Below are positions 44,824-57,003 of a stretch of 64,000 nucleotides of DNA, one piece after another. The stretch is taken from assembly GCA_932521035.1 (NCBI GenBank), contig OW051495.1, positions 8,680,001 to 8,744,000 of the forward strand, given 5' to 3'. The DNA is from Oscheius dolichura. Lineage: Eukaryota; Nematoda; Chromadorea; Rhabditida; Rhabditidae. Numbering within the stretch: position 1 is the first letter of the stretch; each line of letters begins with the position of its first letter. The position numbers and the translations under genes were made by a program. Below the pieces are notes generated by a model. The model had not been told where the DNA came from, did no database searches, and was given only the letters and a program-made list of their open reading frames with translations.

Positions 44824-47800
44824 ATGCGGCTCTGGGTAGCAATCCTAGTCTCTGTAGTCCTATTCCTCCTGCTCTGTTTGGGGATATTCCTTCTCCTTCC
44901 CTTCCCTTTAGCTGTTTTTCCCAGCATCGTCAAGTCTCAAGTCTATATCCAGTCAGTTTTTCTCTTCTTCAATGAGCAAGTTTCAAAAATTTAGGAGAGA
45001 CAAACATGGCAACTTCCCAAAGGCCACTTCATACTGGCAGCAGCTTCCGGCTACCCAGTGGTACGATCACTATTTCTTCAATATTTCTAATCCGGATGAG
45101 GTCCTGTACAATGGAGCTATGCCCTGTTTAGTCGAGATTGGTCCGTATGCATTCGCGTAAGTTCTTCGTCACTTCTTTACCTAAACTGGACCACCGCTGG
45201 TCTAACGGGAACTTGGAAAATTATATGTTACGGGCCCTTGTGTAGGAGATTCCTCTTTTACCACCCCGTCACAGATGGATGGAGCAAGTTTATCCCAATT
45301 TCGTTCCCAATCTCCTACCTTTATCCCAGTTCTGTTCCTTCCCAGCCAGCTGTCCTTTAATCTCATTTTTTACTTCCCTTTCCCAAGTGGTCAATGCACT
45401 CCTTGTTCTTATCAAAAAATCACACCTCTGTTGAGCCGCTTTAGGTGGCGCCTTTGACTCTTTTTTAGGAGGAACTATTCGGGTCAACTGTTCTATGGAT
45501 GGTCAAGGTTCATACAATTGTTATTCTTGTTAGAAAAGATGATATTGTTTCACTTTTGATGAAAATGAAAATCACAAATCATCAGTCACCTGAAATAGAC
45601 CAGGATTTTCGTTTGGAGGGTTCAGGTCTAGTAAAGAACATTTGAATTGCAAAAATGCGTCTCTCTGCCTTCTGCAATGATTGCCTCATCGTCTTGCTTC
45701 CGTTTTCTAATCCGCTTTGCCCTCCATTGCGTAGCTCTCCCCTATAGTTTTTATCAAGTTCGTCCCGTCCTAATCCCTTTGATTAGACCACCCCAACGAA
45801 CGATTTTCTAGGGAGACGGAGTTCAAAGAAGAGCTCGATTGGATGGATGGGGACAAGCGCATCTTCTATGAGAACAATAAAACATGGGTACTGTATCCTC
45901 TCTCCAATATCTTATAGAGAAACTTTAGATCTACAATATTGAACATTCCTGCCCCAATTGCAATTATGACGACTATGTTATGCTGCCAAACCCGGCCTAT
46001 ATGGTAAGACTTCTTCTTTAGAAAGGAAAAAGAACTGTAATACTGTAACATCTTCAAGAATTATCAAAGTTCGCAGCGGTCGTGGCAGACATTTACAGGC
46101 GGCGATAAGCATATAGCGCCTCTGTTCCGCAACAGGGAAAGGGTGGAATGTTTATTGAGCGCCAATGTAGTCTTGGAAGAAATTTTAAGAATTTTTGAAG
46201 AGAAAACAAAATATGAAGAACAATCCGGGAGAAAATAAACCAGGTTTAACCTTTCAGGCCGCTCTGTTCCTTCAAAAGACGCAGAACTTCCCTCCACCCG
46301 TGGTTATCCCAATTCTAGATGTCCTTCTCCTTCTTATGGGTGAACAGCCTATTAGGTACCCCCATCTGTGACTATTAATCATATTTCTTCACTTTTTAGC
46401 CAGGTAAAGGTGCGAGAAGTCCTCTACGAGGGCTACCATGACCCGCTAGTTGATTTCATCCATAGCAACTTTACTGCCAACCTTATCAGCCTTGTGGAGG
46501 TCCTCTTCGGAATACCCATCGACATGCCCGAGCTACCAACCCTAATGGGCTACTTTCCCAATGTAAGTTATCCTCTTTTCGTCCCTGTTCGTATTCTAAC
46601 CCCTAATAAAAATGGCAACACCGTTATCTATCAGGAGCAATAAACCGCTGGAAAGTTGTAAAAACTATAATGTTTCAGTATAATCACAGCCATGATGGGA
46701 ATTACACGACTCTTACGGGAAAGGGCAATACCGACAAGTAGGGAAAGGAAAATGAGGAGAAGGAGTACTGGTTTTCAGTCTGGGATTGATTCAAACATGG
46801 TGTGATGAGTCTCATATGCCGTGGTGGGGAGATAACTACTCCCAGGATATATCGAACAGTGGCGATGGCTCGTTCCAGAAACCACAATTGAAGAAAACGG
46901 ACCAGCTGAAGCAGTTCCAATCCTTCACTTGCAGGTAAGACCTAAATTTCTAGTTCTGCAATCAAAAAATTACCGTAACACAATATTTTGCCTGAAAATC
47001 ATGTTGAATTCCTAATTTCCGCTGTCAGATCCTTCCACCTCTCCTACGACTCGGATTCTGTAGTGAACGGCATCAAAGCCTACAACTTCAAGATCAACAA
47101 AGACGACTACGATACCACAATAGATAAAAACAAGGGGTACCGCTATGAGAACACAGAACTCGTGGATTATTTCCCTCTCTGGCCATGTGGAGCAAACCAT
47201 ACCTATGATCCTACTCAGCCTGGTTGTAAAGACGTCAACTGTGCCGACAGGGGAATGCTGTGCAATATTTGTTGTGACGGTATCCCACATTTATTTTTTC
47301 ATCAGTTACAAAATTCAGGCAGCCACGTTTACGCAACGGCGGATCAGAACGAGACAGTTCTGCTGCCTCCAGGGATTATTCCACTGCGCTGTCTTCCTGG
47401 GCAGTACGTTGCTCTTCCATTTGCTGGCTTTCTGTCACCGCCACATTTTTCCTGGTCACCGGAGGAAGTCACCTCTACAATGTATGGGCTTCATCCCGAT
47501 CCGGATGGGATACATCATCCAGGAGCTTTTGATATTCAACCGGTGAGAGAAGCTCAATGTTAGCGCTAACTGCCAGTTTCTTCCAGATTACCGGCTCTAC
47601 AGTTGGAGGAACCTTCAAAATGCAGCTCTCTATCCCTGTCTACAATGATCCCCATTATACTGCTCTCAGCAATACTCTCAATAACTTCCTTCCCTCATTT
47701 TGGATTAACGTCCACGTGGATATGAACACAGATGCCCGAAACTATATCCATTTCATTACACGGGTCCTTCCTCAGATTATATTAGGCGTAGGAATAGGTA

Positions 47801-47983
47801 ACCATTCAAGTTGGAGCTTGGAACCCCATCAAAATTCTTTCAGGTACAGTATCTTTGGCTGGTATTGGAGCGCTCTTACTGCTTGTCTACATAATATGGA
47901 ATAAGAGAGCACGCCGGCCGCCACAAATACTGGTCAATGGTGATGTAACGATAGCGAAAGAAGCCTGGTCCAATACTCTATAA
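44824..47983 (+). CDS. CD36/SCARB-family scavenger receptor
   Basis: Twelve exons in phase: 44824-44933, 44995-45156, 45812-45887, 45929-46003, 46258-46355, 46400-46562, 46679-46737, 46779-46934, 47029-47279, 47319-47542, 47587-47797, 47844-47983 (574 residues). CD36 proteins are hairpin membrane proteins that bind lipids and lipoproteins. Seen in order: a short N-tail and TM1 (LVSVVLFLLLCLGIFLLL), TSYWQQLPATQWYDHYFFNI, GPYAFAETEF, the QVKVREVLYEGYHDPL segment, a Cys-rich region with the paired LCNICC, the HPDPDGIHHPGAFDIQPITG block (compare NP..E.H...DIEP.TG), and TM2 near the C-terminus (GIGALLLLVYIIW). There are many Asn-X-Ser/Thr sites. The 654-bp intron 2 is the longest. C. elegans SCAV proteins are the closest group. 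Confidence 0.92.
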
Positions 47984-48050
47984 TAAGTTTTTTAACGTGC
48001 AATATTACGGGTTAAAAATAGTATAAAGAGTGTAAAAAGAGTAAATTGTA

Positions 48051-49403
48051 TCAATTTGTCTTATTTCTCAATTTGCACGGTTCGTCAGTAAGGAAGGGAA
48101 TCTGGGCCACGTCGCGGAACCACATCATCTCTTCTTCTTTGTTCACAGTCCATCCAACCACACGGATATCAAAATTAAGACGAGCCTGGCGGACCTTTTC
48201 CGTGCTGATGTCTCGATGGTTTAGAAGCAGCATATCGACGCCGAGGAAGCGCGGATAGACCATCGTCTCAATGCCCAAATGAACCACGGTGTCGAGAATT
48301 TCAAGAGCCCACTGGTATGTGAAATGACCGCGTGGAGTGATTTTGGCTTCACTCTCCATCGAGTAGTAAGCACTGCGGCTGGTAAAACCTGAAAAGAAGA
48401 AAGTTAGAAGTTAACAAATATCAAATATTCGCTCTGGAGCGAGATTACTGTAGCGTAATTGGGAGCTGCCGGGGGTTTCGTTTCTAATTGAGAGTTTCGA
48501 ACGCCGTTTACTGTAGTAATATTGGATTAATCGTGGGTGGCGTTTTATACGAATGTCTTCGTGTTAGAGCCTTTTTGAGCCATAAGAAACCTTGCCGCTT
48601 TCAATTTTCAATAAAGGGTACCCAACGACCAAGAGACCCTACTCCACGGGCCTGGTACTTCCTGGAGTCTAATGGAGCCGACTCGGTTCTTTTTGAACAT
48701 TTTTTATCCATTTGCGTTCGCTCCAAGACCCCTGACACCTCTTTTAGCCTCTCATTTCAACGTTGGAATACTGTAATTACTGTACGTACCCGTTAGGATC
48801 CGACTATCGTGCCACTTGAGAATGTAAGGAACCACGGGATTGAAACTGGACACAATGGCCATGTGGTAGAGGTTCTTGTTTGCAATCAGTCGAGCAATAT
48901 CGGAGATCAGTTTGTGATGGCCGTCTTTCACATCAACAATCATCTTGATATTATTCTCCTTGCACCAATCCATGACTTCTTCCAGCGTGGGAACCGATCC
49001 ATTGACTCCGCTGACCGCCTTCAGGGGCAGATTCACCAACTCCGAAGAATGACTGCTGCTGACTTCCAAATTATGAAGACCAGTCCTTCCGGTTGTGTCA
49101 TCGTGCATCAGGATGGCGACTCCATCAGACGAGAGCTGGACGTCGAATTCCACCAGCTGGCATCCGTCTTCTAGGGCTTTCTGTAGACTGGCTAGACTGT
49201 TTTCTGGAGCTCGAAAGGGGGATCCCCGATGGCCGCCGACGATGAAATCATTGAAGAAGGCTTCCTTGTGACCGTTCTCGATGGGATAGTGGCGGAGGAC
49301 GAGGAACAGAGTCAGTAGGATGACGGGCACAACGGCCAGCACATAGAAGCAGACGGTACAACGGCAGCTGACCAAAAGGGCGAAGAAGACCGAGAGCAGA
49401 ATC
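48051..49403 (-). CDS. Glycerophosphodiester phosphodiesterase (GDE1-like)
   Basis: Hydrolyses glycerophosphodiesters or lysophospholipids. Exons 48790-49403 and 48051-48388 give at least 316 residues. An N-terminal membrane helix (VCFYVLAVVPVILLTLFLVL) precedes the GDPD domain: GGHRGSPFRAPENSLASLQK (HR(G)xxxxxPENT motif, catalytic His), VEFDVQLSSDGVAILMHDDT (ExDxxxxxDxxxVxxHD, metal ligands and second His), IKMIVDVKDG, and RVVGWTVNKEEE with FLTDEPC at the end. All catalytic residues are present. The 400-bp intron (48389-48789) is rich in TACTGTA-type motifs. The first coding bases before 49403 are not resolved; an upstream exon with the start codon is likely. Confidence 0.88.
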
Positions 49404-50251
49404 CTGAAATTGGCTCATTTTGTTGCAAAGGTGCTACAACTGAAACCAAGATTACCCAACACCTGGCCCCAGTTATATATGTCGTTGGTGTATAATAAGC
49501 CCCTTGTCATAACGCCATAACATAAAGTTCAGCGCACATCACCTTAACTTCCGTTCGTTGCACCTGTGCGATCGAAAACAATCAGAAACTGACCAAATTA
49601 GAAGAAAGGAAGACATCACCAGCCGGTGGAAGTAGTCAGTAGAAAATGACCGTTTATTTTGACAAGTGCAAGACGGCAAATTTGGTCAAGACTTGACGAC
49701 ATGTTCAAACTCGATTCTAACCGTTAGAAGGCTTTGTTCTAGTCTCACTCCAAAATGCAACCCCTAGAAAAGGGAGCAGCGTAGCAGGACTCTATAAGTC
49801 GAGCCACAACAGCCCTTCATTCGTTTGGTTGACCTTTACAGGGTTGATAAATAACGGTAAGGGAAAAAGAAAACATGTAAAACCAAGAATAAATCCGGTT
49901 GTTTTTGGCAATAAAGCCCCGCTCCCCCTTTCCACAAGGTCGACATTTGCCTGGGACGGTAAACACTTCTCTCCCCGGATGCACTTTCCAGAAAAATCCC
50001 CCTCCTGTTGTGACAGAAAGGGATCTAGGCCACCTCCTGCTTGTAAACAACTCCTTTCTCCTCAACTCGTAACTAATCGATAAACTGTTTATGGCCATTT
50101 TTTGCCCACCGCCGTTGACCCCCGATGACGTATTAGTGCAGCGAACGGGCAGCGGGGCAGCTGTTCCGCTGACCAAATCGCGCTCTATTTGCAACCATTC
50201 TCGCCGCTTAGCTTTCCCTCATTCAAATATTTTATAACTTTAGCAGGTAAT
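49404..50251. other. Divergent intergenic region
   Basis: Between the 5' ends of the GDE1-like and E(z)-like genes, so it holds both promoters and probably the missing first exon of the former. No frame here is convincing. Confidence 0.45.
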
Positions 50252-53200
50252 ATGCCTCCAAAAAAGAGGAATTCATCTGATGATCTCGATGAAGAAATTG
50301 TTCCTTCGAGAAATGTTAGCGTAAGAATATTTTTATAGCAATAAATTTAATGAATTCTGTTTAGGAACGACGCTCCCTTCCCAGTAGGTCATCTCGTCCC
50401 GCTCGGGCCGCAATGAAGGATGGTTCGGAAGAGGACGACATCATAAATGAAGTGACAACTTCTCCTGTAAGTTACACTTTTTTTGCGGTCATAAAAATTA
50501 CTTTTCAGCTGGAAAAAGTTTTGCGTGAATCGATTAGAACAGCTAAAAAAGAAGCAGGTCTCAAAAGCGACGATGATCTGCCTGGAAGTTACACTGCTCC
50601 AACTTCAGCCGCCAAACCTTCCACCTCTCGAACCAACCAACCAACAACTGAACCGGTAATTTCTTTTTTCAAATTTCTCTTAATTTTACTTTCTTTTTTA
50701 GCCGAAGAGAAGAAGAGGACGTCCAGCCAAGTCGACACTTGCTCCTAGTTCAGCTCCTCCCAAAGTGACCACCAGCCGGTTGCCCCAGTCAGATGGTCCT
50801 AGTCGCAGAGCCGTGGTGAGTTCCATCCTAAAATTTACTTCTTTTGCCTATCTTTCAGAACAGAAATGTCTATTATGGTAACGCATATTACGATGAGGAA
50901 GGAACAGACGCCGATACGGAGAGTGACGATGACAGTTCCGACGATGGGCCAGCTAGGCGTCAGGCGCAAAAGCAGAAAGCAGAGTCTCCAAAGAGTCACT
51001 ACGATTTCAAACAGATGTTATCCAGTTTAACTGCTGCTGGCCCCAGTTCGGCTCCAGTTCCTGCTCCTCCGGTTGCGGTTCCAGAGAAGAAGACTCGGCA
51101 GGTACTTTTTATCCGTTTCTTTGGTTTATTTAGCACTATTTTAGACCTCGGAATCACCGAAAAAGAAAGAAGCTTTCAAGAAACCTGCTCGTCCTGTGGA
51201 AAGGGCGTCCAGCGAAGAAATTGTTCTTATTGAAAGGCCAGAAAAGACAACGGTAATTTATTTATTCTTTCGGTTTACAGAATGGACCCCTTTTAGCCAA
51301 AGCCGAAAGGAAAATTGAATTTGGAACTCCTGGATCAGAAAACCAGAGGCAGACCAAGGAAGAACTATGCCCAATCGCTGGTTACAACACTCCCGAATCG
51401 CGTTGTTTCTTCTCTGAAAGGAATGCTTGCCAAAAGGATGTCAACCCGCTCCGTCATACATTTTTCTGTGTCGAAGAAGGGGGCCAAATCTCCGGAAAAG
51501 GAAAGAAATTATCCTAAAAGACAACTTCCCCAGAAGGTATATGGCTAGATTTTGCTAAACTTCTTTTTTCTCTAGAATTATGACGACACAATCCGTCGAG
51601 CTAGGCGTAAAGCCGAGACGGATATTGACGAATCGAGCGGCTTTGACTCTGACCGAGGAAGTCTGCCAAATATTCGAATTTCTACCAAAAAGGTGAGGAT
51701 ATTGGCCAATAAGTTTATCGATTTCTAACCCTTTTTAGCTTTTGAAACGACTTTCCCAGACAAGCGTCTCTGACCTCCCAGCTTCTCCCAAACAGTTTCT
51801 CCGACAAATGAAGCCTAAACTCGCCAAAACAGTGAGAATCTATTCTTTTTCTTCAATAAGTCGGTATTTTAGGATTCTGGTGAGAAGAAGAAACTAGGAA
51901 TTACAAAGAAAACTAGTGACAAACCAGCGAAACCTGCAAAGATTACCGCAACTAGCCGCTCTCGTTCCGCTAAAACAGACGTCGAAGAGCTCGACGATCA
52001 TGTGGAAACCAGAACAAAGAAGTTTACGAAAATTACCTTAAAACCGACTCCGAATATTGTTAAAGCAGCTGCAAAGGTTGAGAGAAAGCATACGGAAGGC
52101 TATGATAGCGAAGGAGGAGTTAGGGCTACCCGAAGAAAATCCAATATGGTACGTTGCTATATTCGTTCTTGCATGGTTTTCATATTCTAGAGTCAAACAG
52201 AGCCCGTGATGCTAGGCCGTCCAATGCGAGAGCGCCCCCTTGTGGTAAGCAATTTCCAGAGCTTTCCATCCACGCTTTTATCCGTTTTTAACCCATCCGC
52301 TTCCAGAGCTACGATGATGTGAAAAGACGGGCTCCTCGAAAGAATAAAAAACAAGAAAACGAAGAGGAAGAGGACTCCGATGATAACGAAAATGAAGAGG
52401 AACCTGTCGAGGAGGGAAACGAAAAGGAAGACGATTCTGATGAGGAGAAAAACGAAGATGAAGAAGGAAGTGGAGAAGACGAGGAGGAAAGCGACGAGCA
52501 GCAGGAAGAGGAGCACATCAGAGCCAGGAGAGCCCGTCCATCCATTGTAAGACTCTCTTTCTCTCTCTTTTATACCATTTCGTTTTTCAGAACTACGACG
52601 TGACAATTAGAAGAAGGTCAAGAAAGCAGAATAATACCACTGAAAGTGCGGATGGTACTAGCAGCGTCGAAATTATCCCTCTAAAGAAACGAAGACGAGT
52701 TGAAGCTCCCGAGGTATGGTCGTGCTTTCTTCCTTGTTTCCATTCTTCAAATTTACAGAAAATGGAAGTCAATGACGAGAAACCAAAAGTCAGAGGAAGA
52801 GCTAAAAAGATGGAAGAGTCACAGAGCGATGAGTCCTCGTCTGAGAGCTCGGAATCAGATGAAGGGATTCGTCCACGAAGAGTTCTCCCTCCGGTTGTAG
52901 GTTTTCTTCCAATAAACCCGTAACTTCTCTCCTTTAGAATTACAAGCCGCCTCCACAGAGAATAAGAAAGCCAAAGCCTCTAGTTGAAGAGTCCGAAGAA
53001 TCTGAATCTGAAGCATCCGAGGAGAAGATCACAGCTCGAAGAACAGTCGCCAAGGTGGATTACTCCGACGTGAAGAGGCGACGGCCACGGAAGAAGCCAA
53101 CTGATTCCAGTGAGGAAGACCAACAGGGTTCGGAGGAGGAAGAGGGAGCCGAGGGAGTGGAAGTGGTTGAAGAGGAGACCATTAGGACCAGAAGACAGCG

Positions 53201-56180
53201 AACTACCACTGCGCAGAAGGAAGAAGTCGAGGTTTCGGTGACCAGGACTAGGAGATCTGTTGTTGTTACTAGCCAGAAGCCGCAAGAAAAAAAGGCGGCT
53301 CCCAGGAAAGTTGTCCAAGATAGTGAGTCTGAATTATCGGAAGAAGAGCCCGGCCCCTCTACACGCCAACCCAAGGTAGACAAAGAAACTATCCTTTGAT
53401 AAATGTTCCTTTCCAGCAACGACAGACTAAAAGGGATAGCTCTCCAGAAGAATCTTCCTCCCTGCCGAGTTCTTACGAGGAGGAGAAGCCTAAAGGGGTA
53501 AGAGATTTTTTGTTGTTGAAAAAACAACCGTCATTTCTTTCCAGAAGAAAGGAAGAAAGCTGGGACCTAAAGGGCAGCGTCGCCCCCAAAGTTCCGTAGG
53601 CCAGAACAATTACTTTTCGGCCAGCTCCTCTGAAGATGAACGTTTTGTTCCAAAAATTCTTGACGAGGCGAAACAAATGGTTAAAAAAATTTACACCCCG
53701 ATTATTGAAGAAAATAAGAAAAGCATGGAAGATCAATTCAAGGCAGCCTTTTTTCATTTTTTTTATATTCCCTACATTTTTTAGGATTTCCAAAATTATC
53801 TGGTAAATCTGCCCAAGAAGGAGTACAAAACGGCTTCTGGAACAAAACCACGGGCTATGAACCTGCTCAAGGAAGAAATCCGCGAAGGATTTGAAACAGG
53901 CTCTGTTTCCGGGCTACCTGAAGTTGTTCCCATTCATTACATCTCTACGACTCCTAATTGGCCAAAGATGAAGAATTGGGTTCACTTAGAGCATAACATT
54001 AGGGTAAGGCGTCTTTGCCTCCATTTTTAAAGCTACCATCTTTCAGACAAAGGACTCCTTCCGCTTGAGCCATATCCCATATATCAACGACGATCATGAC
54101 TCCGTTTCCTTTGTAAAAGAACTGAAGAAAGCCTACCCAGAAGGGATCCACGGGACTACCAAAGGCTGGGGAGAGCACATCTCGGACTATCTTCTCTATC
54201 GTCTGTTGAAGGAAGCCATTCCCAGTTGGCAGAAGACTAGCCACGAGATGGGGTACCTCTATCAGGCTATCTTCAAACTCTTCCCGAACAAATTGACAGC
54301 TCGTCAGTTGCAGAATATGTAAGTTCAATAAAAGTTTTGGGGGAAGCACCCCGTTTCCAGTTATCCGTCGCTTGAGACACGCTTCGAACCGACTTTGAAG
54401 AAGCCAGAAGAGAAGAATAAGAAGGACGACGTGGGGCATTCGATCAGGACGCTCTTGTGCATAAAATGCCGCCAGTATCACTGCCTTCTCCACGGTGTGT
54501 TTTAAAAATTTAGAGAATACGGTATTCTTCCTTTCCAGGCATGACCGGTGAACCGTTCCGCATGCATCGCCAGCCAAAGCCGAAGAAGCCCCTCTTCCAA
54601 ATGCCCTGCAGTGAGCATTGCTACCTCTACATGCCGGAAGTCGAACTGAATCCTCCCTCAAGTGATGAAGATGAACCATTTATCAAACAGAAGCAGGGCT
54701 TGGTTGTCGCAGAGAAGCCTTTCCACAAGGATAACGACCACTTGTTCCAAAAAATGGTGCAAATTGACCGGTACAGTAGCAGGGCTGAATTTAACTAATT
54801 CAATGGAATTTAGACACGATCCTTGTCAAATTGCTAGTATGATGGAGCTCTTTGAGAAAAGAACCTGCCAGGAGGTTTATGTTCTGATGAAAAAAAAGAA
54901 ACAGCCCGATAGGGAAATGAGTCCCGATGATATTATGATCAGGAAACAGTAAGTTCTCATTTTAAAGCATTTTTTAAGGTAGTAAACCATAACTGTTTTT
55001 CTTCCAGGACTATGAAAGAAGCTCAAAGTTCCTTCCGTAACTTCACTTGGAATCTTGGTCAGGGCCGAGTGGACAACAGCGAGCAACACGCTTGTAAGCA
55101 TAAAGGACCCTGTGGCCGAAACGTGAAGGAGTGCATCTGTGGACAGCGAGACACCCTCTGCTTCAAGTACTGTAGTTGTGGAATCGACTGTAAGATGCGC
55201 TTCCCCGGCTGCCGATGCCAACCAGGTTCGACTCCTCCTTTTCTTTTAAATTGAGTCCTATTTTCCAGGGCAATGTCGAACGAAGCAGTGTCAATGCTTC
55301 TACGCGAAATGGGAATGTGACCCGGATATTTGTAAGACGTGCAACTGTGGTCCTGTAGCGAATACTACCAACCGGCCAGACGTGAAGATGCCAGAACTTC
55401 CCGCACATTTGAAATATGAAGGAGACGATGATGTTGACTGGCTTGAACAGGACAATATGAAGCTGGATGATGAGCCCATTCCTGTTTGCTCAAATGTTTC
55501 TCTCCAGCGGGGAAATCACAAGAAGTTGAAGGTAGGCCGAACCTTTATCGTTGAATTGCCGCGCTGGCGCACCTCCATCCTCCCGCTGTAAAATATGACT
55601 AATGACGCCCGCTGGCTGGCTTTTTTCGATCCATTACAGTTCCACTTGCTTCATTTTGCTGCCTTTACAACAATTACAACTACTGTTCAGGTCGGAAAGT
55701 CTGACATCGCTGGCTTTGGTTGTTTTATTGCTGAACCTTGTGAGAAGGGCGAGTTCATTGCCGAGTACACGGGAGAAGTCATCACTCACGACGAAGCCGA
55801 ACGTCGTGGTATGATCTATGACGAGTTCAAGACGTCATATATCTTCGGTGAGTTTTTATACTTCATTTTTAATTACTTTTTTTTTCTATTTTCAGCCCTC
55901 AACAAGGAATATTCCGTCGACGCAACAAGAATGGGAAATCCGATCAGATTTGCTAATCACTCGGACAAAGATCCCAACTGCTATTCCCAAGTGAGAATAA
56001 ACAATTTTGGTTTAAAAAAGAGGGAATATTCAGATTATTATGGTGAATGGAGAGCACCGAATCGGTATCTTTGCCAAGAGGAAGATTTATCCCCGAGAGG
56101 AGTTGCTGTTCGACTACCAGTACAATAAGAAATGGAAAGCCAAGTACTGTCCTATTGTCAGAGGAGCCGGAGCAAAGTGA
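50252..56180 (+). CDS. mes-2: Enhancer of zeste-type H3K27 methyltransferase (MES-2/EZH2 homologue) with giant N-terminal extension
   Basis: Catalytic subunit of a PRC2-like complex, trimethylating histone H3 Lys27. I resolve 27 exons, all in phase, for about 1550 residues, twice the usual 740-770. E(z) parts: SBD-like LSHIPYINDD near residue 1010; the zinc-binding LCIKCRQYHCLLH near 1125; the CXC pre-SET region about 1285-1355 (KYCSCGIDCKMRFPGCRC, QCRTKQCQCFYAKWECDPDIC); and SET about 1419-1540 (AGFGCFIAEPCEKGEFIAEY, IRFANHS, MVNGEHRIGIFAKR, FDYQY), so the catalytic residues are intact. A three-residue insertion follows NHS (DKD). Residues 1 to about 850 are acidic/basic low-complexity with two AT-hook-like motifs (RRGRPAK, RGRPRK) and repeated Y-D...RR.R.K units. 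Introns 1-18 are all phase 0. The intron 53743-53784 uses a GC donor. Confidence 0.93.
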
Positions 56181-57003
56181 GCCGGCTCTACAAACTGTAC
56201 CTTTTACGTTTTTTCCCAGGGATAATAGCATTTCGAGTTCACCACAGCCTGGGCCATCTCGCAAGAAGAAGTAATACATTAGCCGTCATATTCTCCTTTT
56301 GTTCGTTTAGTTTAGCAAGTTGTTGTTGTTGTTGTTGTTAATTACGGATCTCGTTTAATTGTACCTCCATATTGTTCTCAATAGTAAACTGTCACGGGAT
56401 GCAGTCGTTTTCTTTGGGCAATCTAGCGGCTGTCTAGCCGTTCCCTTTCTCAACTCTTCTCGTCTCTCTGGATGATCAAGGATGAGCGATTAATCTGGAA
56501 TCCGGATAGCTGTTAGCTATCGCGAAGAAGCGGCTCTTTGGTTCCGGAAAATGGAAAACCGTCTCTGTATTAACAGGTAAATATTTTTGATGTTTCTTCA
56601 AGTTAACAGCTGTGTTAGCTGCAACGTTTTGGACTACGTAAACGTAAACAGATCTGAATAAACTCCTCGTTAAACCACTTTTCTAGTTCTATTTAAAAGT
56701 AAAGGGATATTTTTATTTGCTTGTACGGAGTAAGAAGGTGTACAGAATAAGAAGGCTTTGTACAGAAGCAAAGACAAAAAGACGAAAGGTTCCTTTATTT
56801 GATCCAGTTGTGAAAGGTTGTCGAAAATGGTCAAGCTTTCCGTTTGACGACGTGGCAGGTCTCTCAACTTCGCTTTTGACAGAATTCGACGGGAATAGAG
56901 ACAGAAAATAGCGTCGTGTCACTATTCTCATTTTTCACCGCCTACTGGTCGCTGTTCTTTCTCTCTTCAAAAAGCAACGATCAAGTCGGAAACAACGAAG
57001 AAG
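56181..57003. other. Intergenic region
   Basis: Begins with the 3' UTR of the E(z)-like gene; a GTTGTT repeat is at about 56321-56340. The rest is AT-rich spacer and the promoter of the F-box gene. No exon is supported. Confidence 0.45.

Noticed and set aside
46064..46297. Open frame inside intron 4 of the CD36-like gene
   Set aside because: The CD36 homology resumes in phase at 46258 after skipping it.
52193..53527. Ser-rich minus-strand frames opposite the E(z) extension
   Set aside because: Complement of Glu/Lys-rich codons; no independent features.
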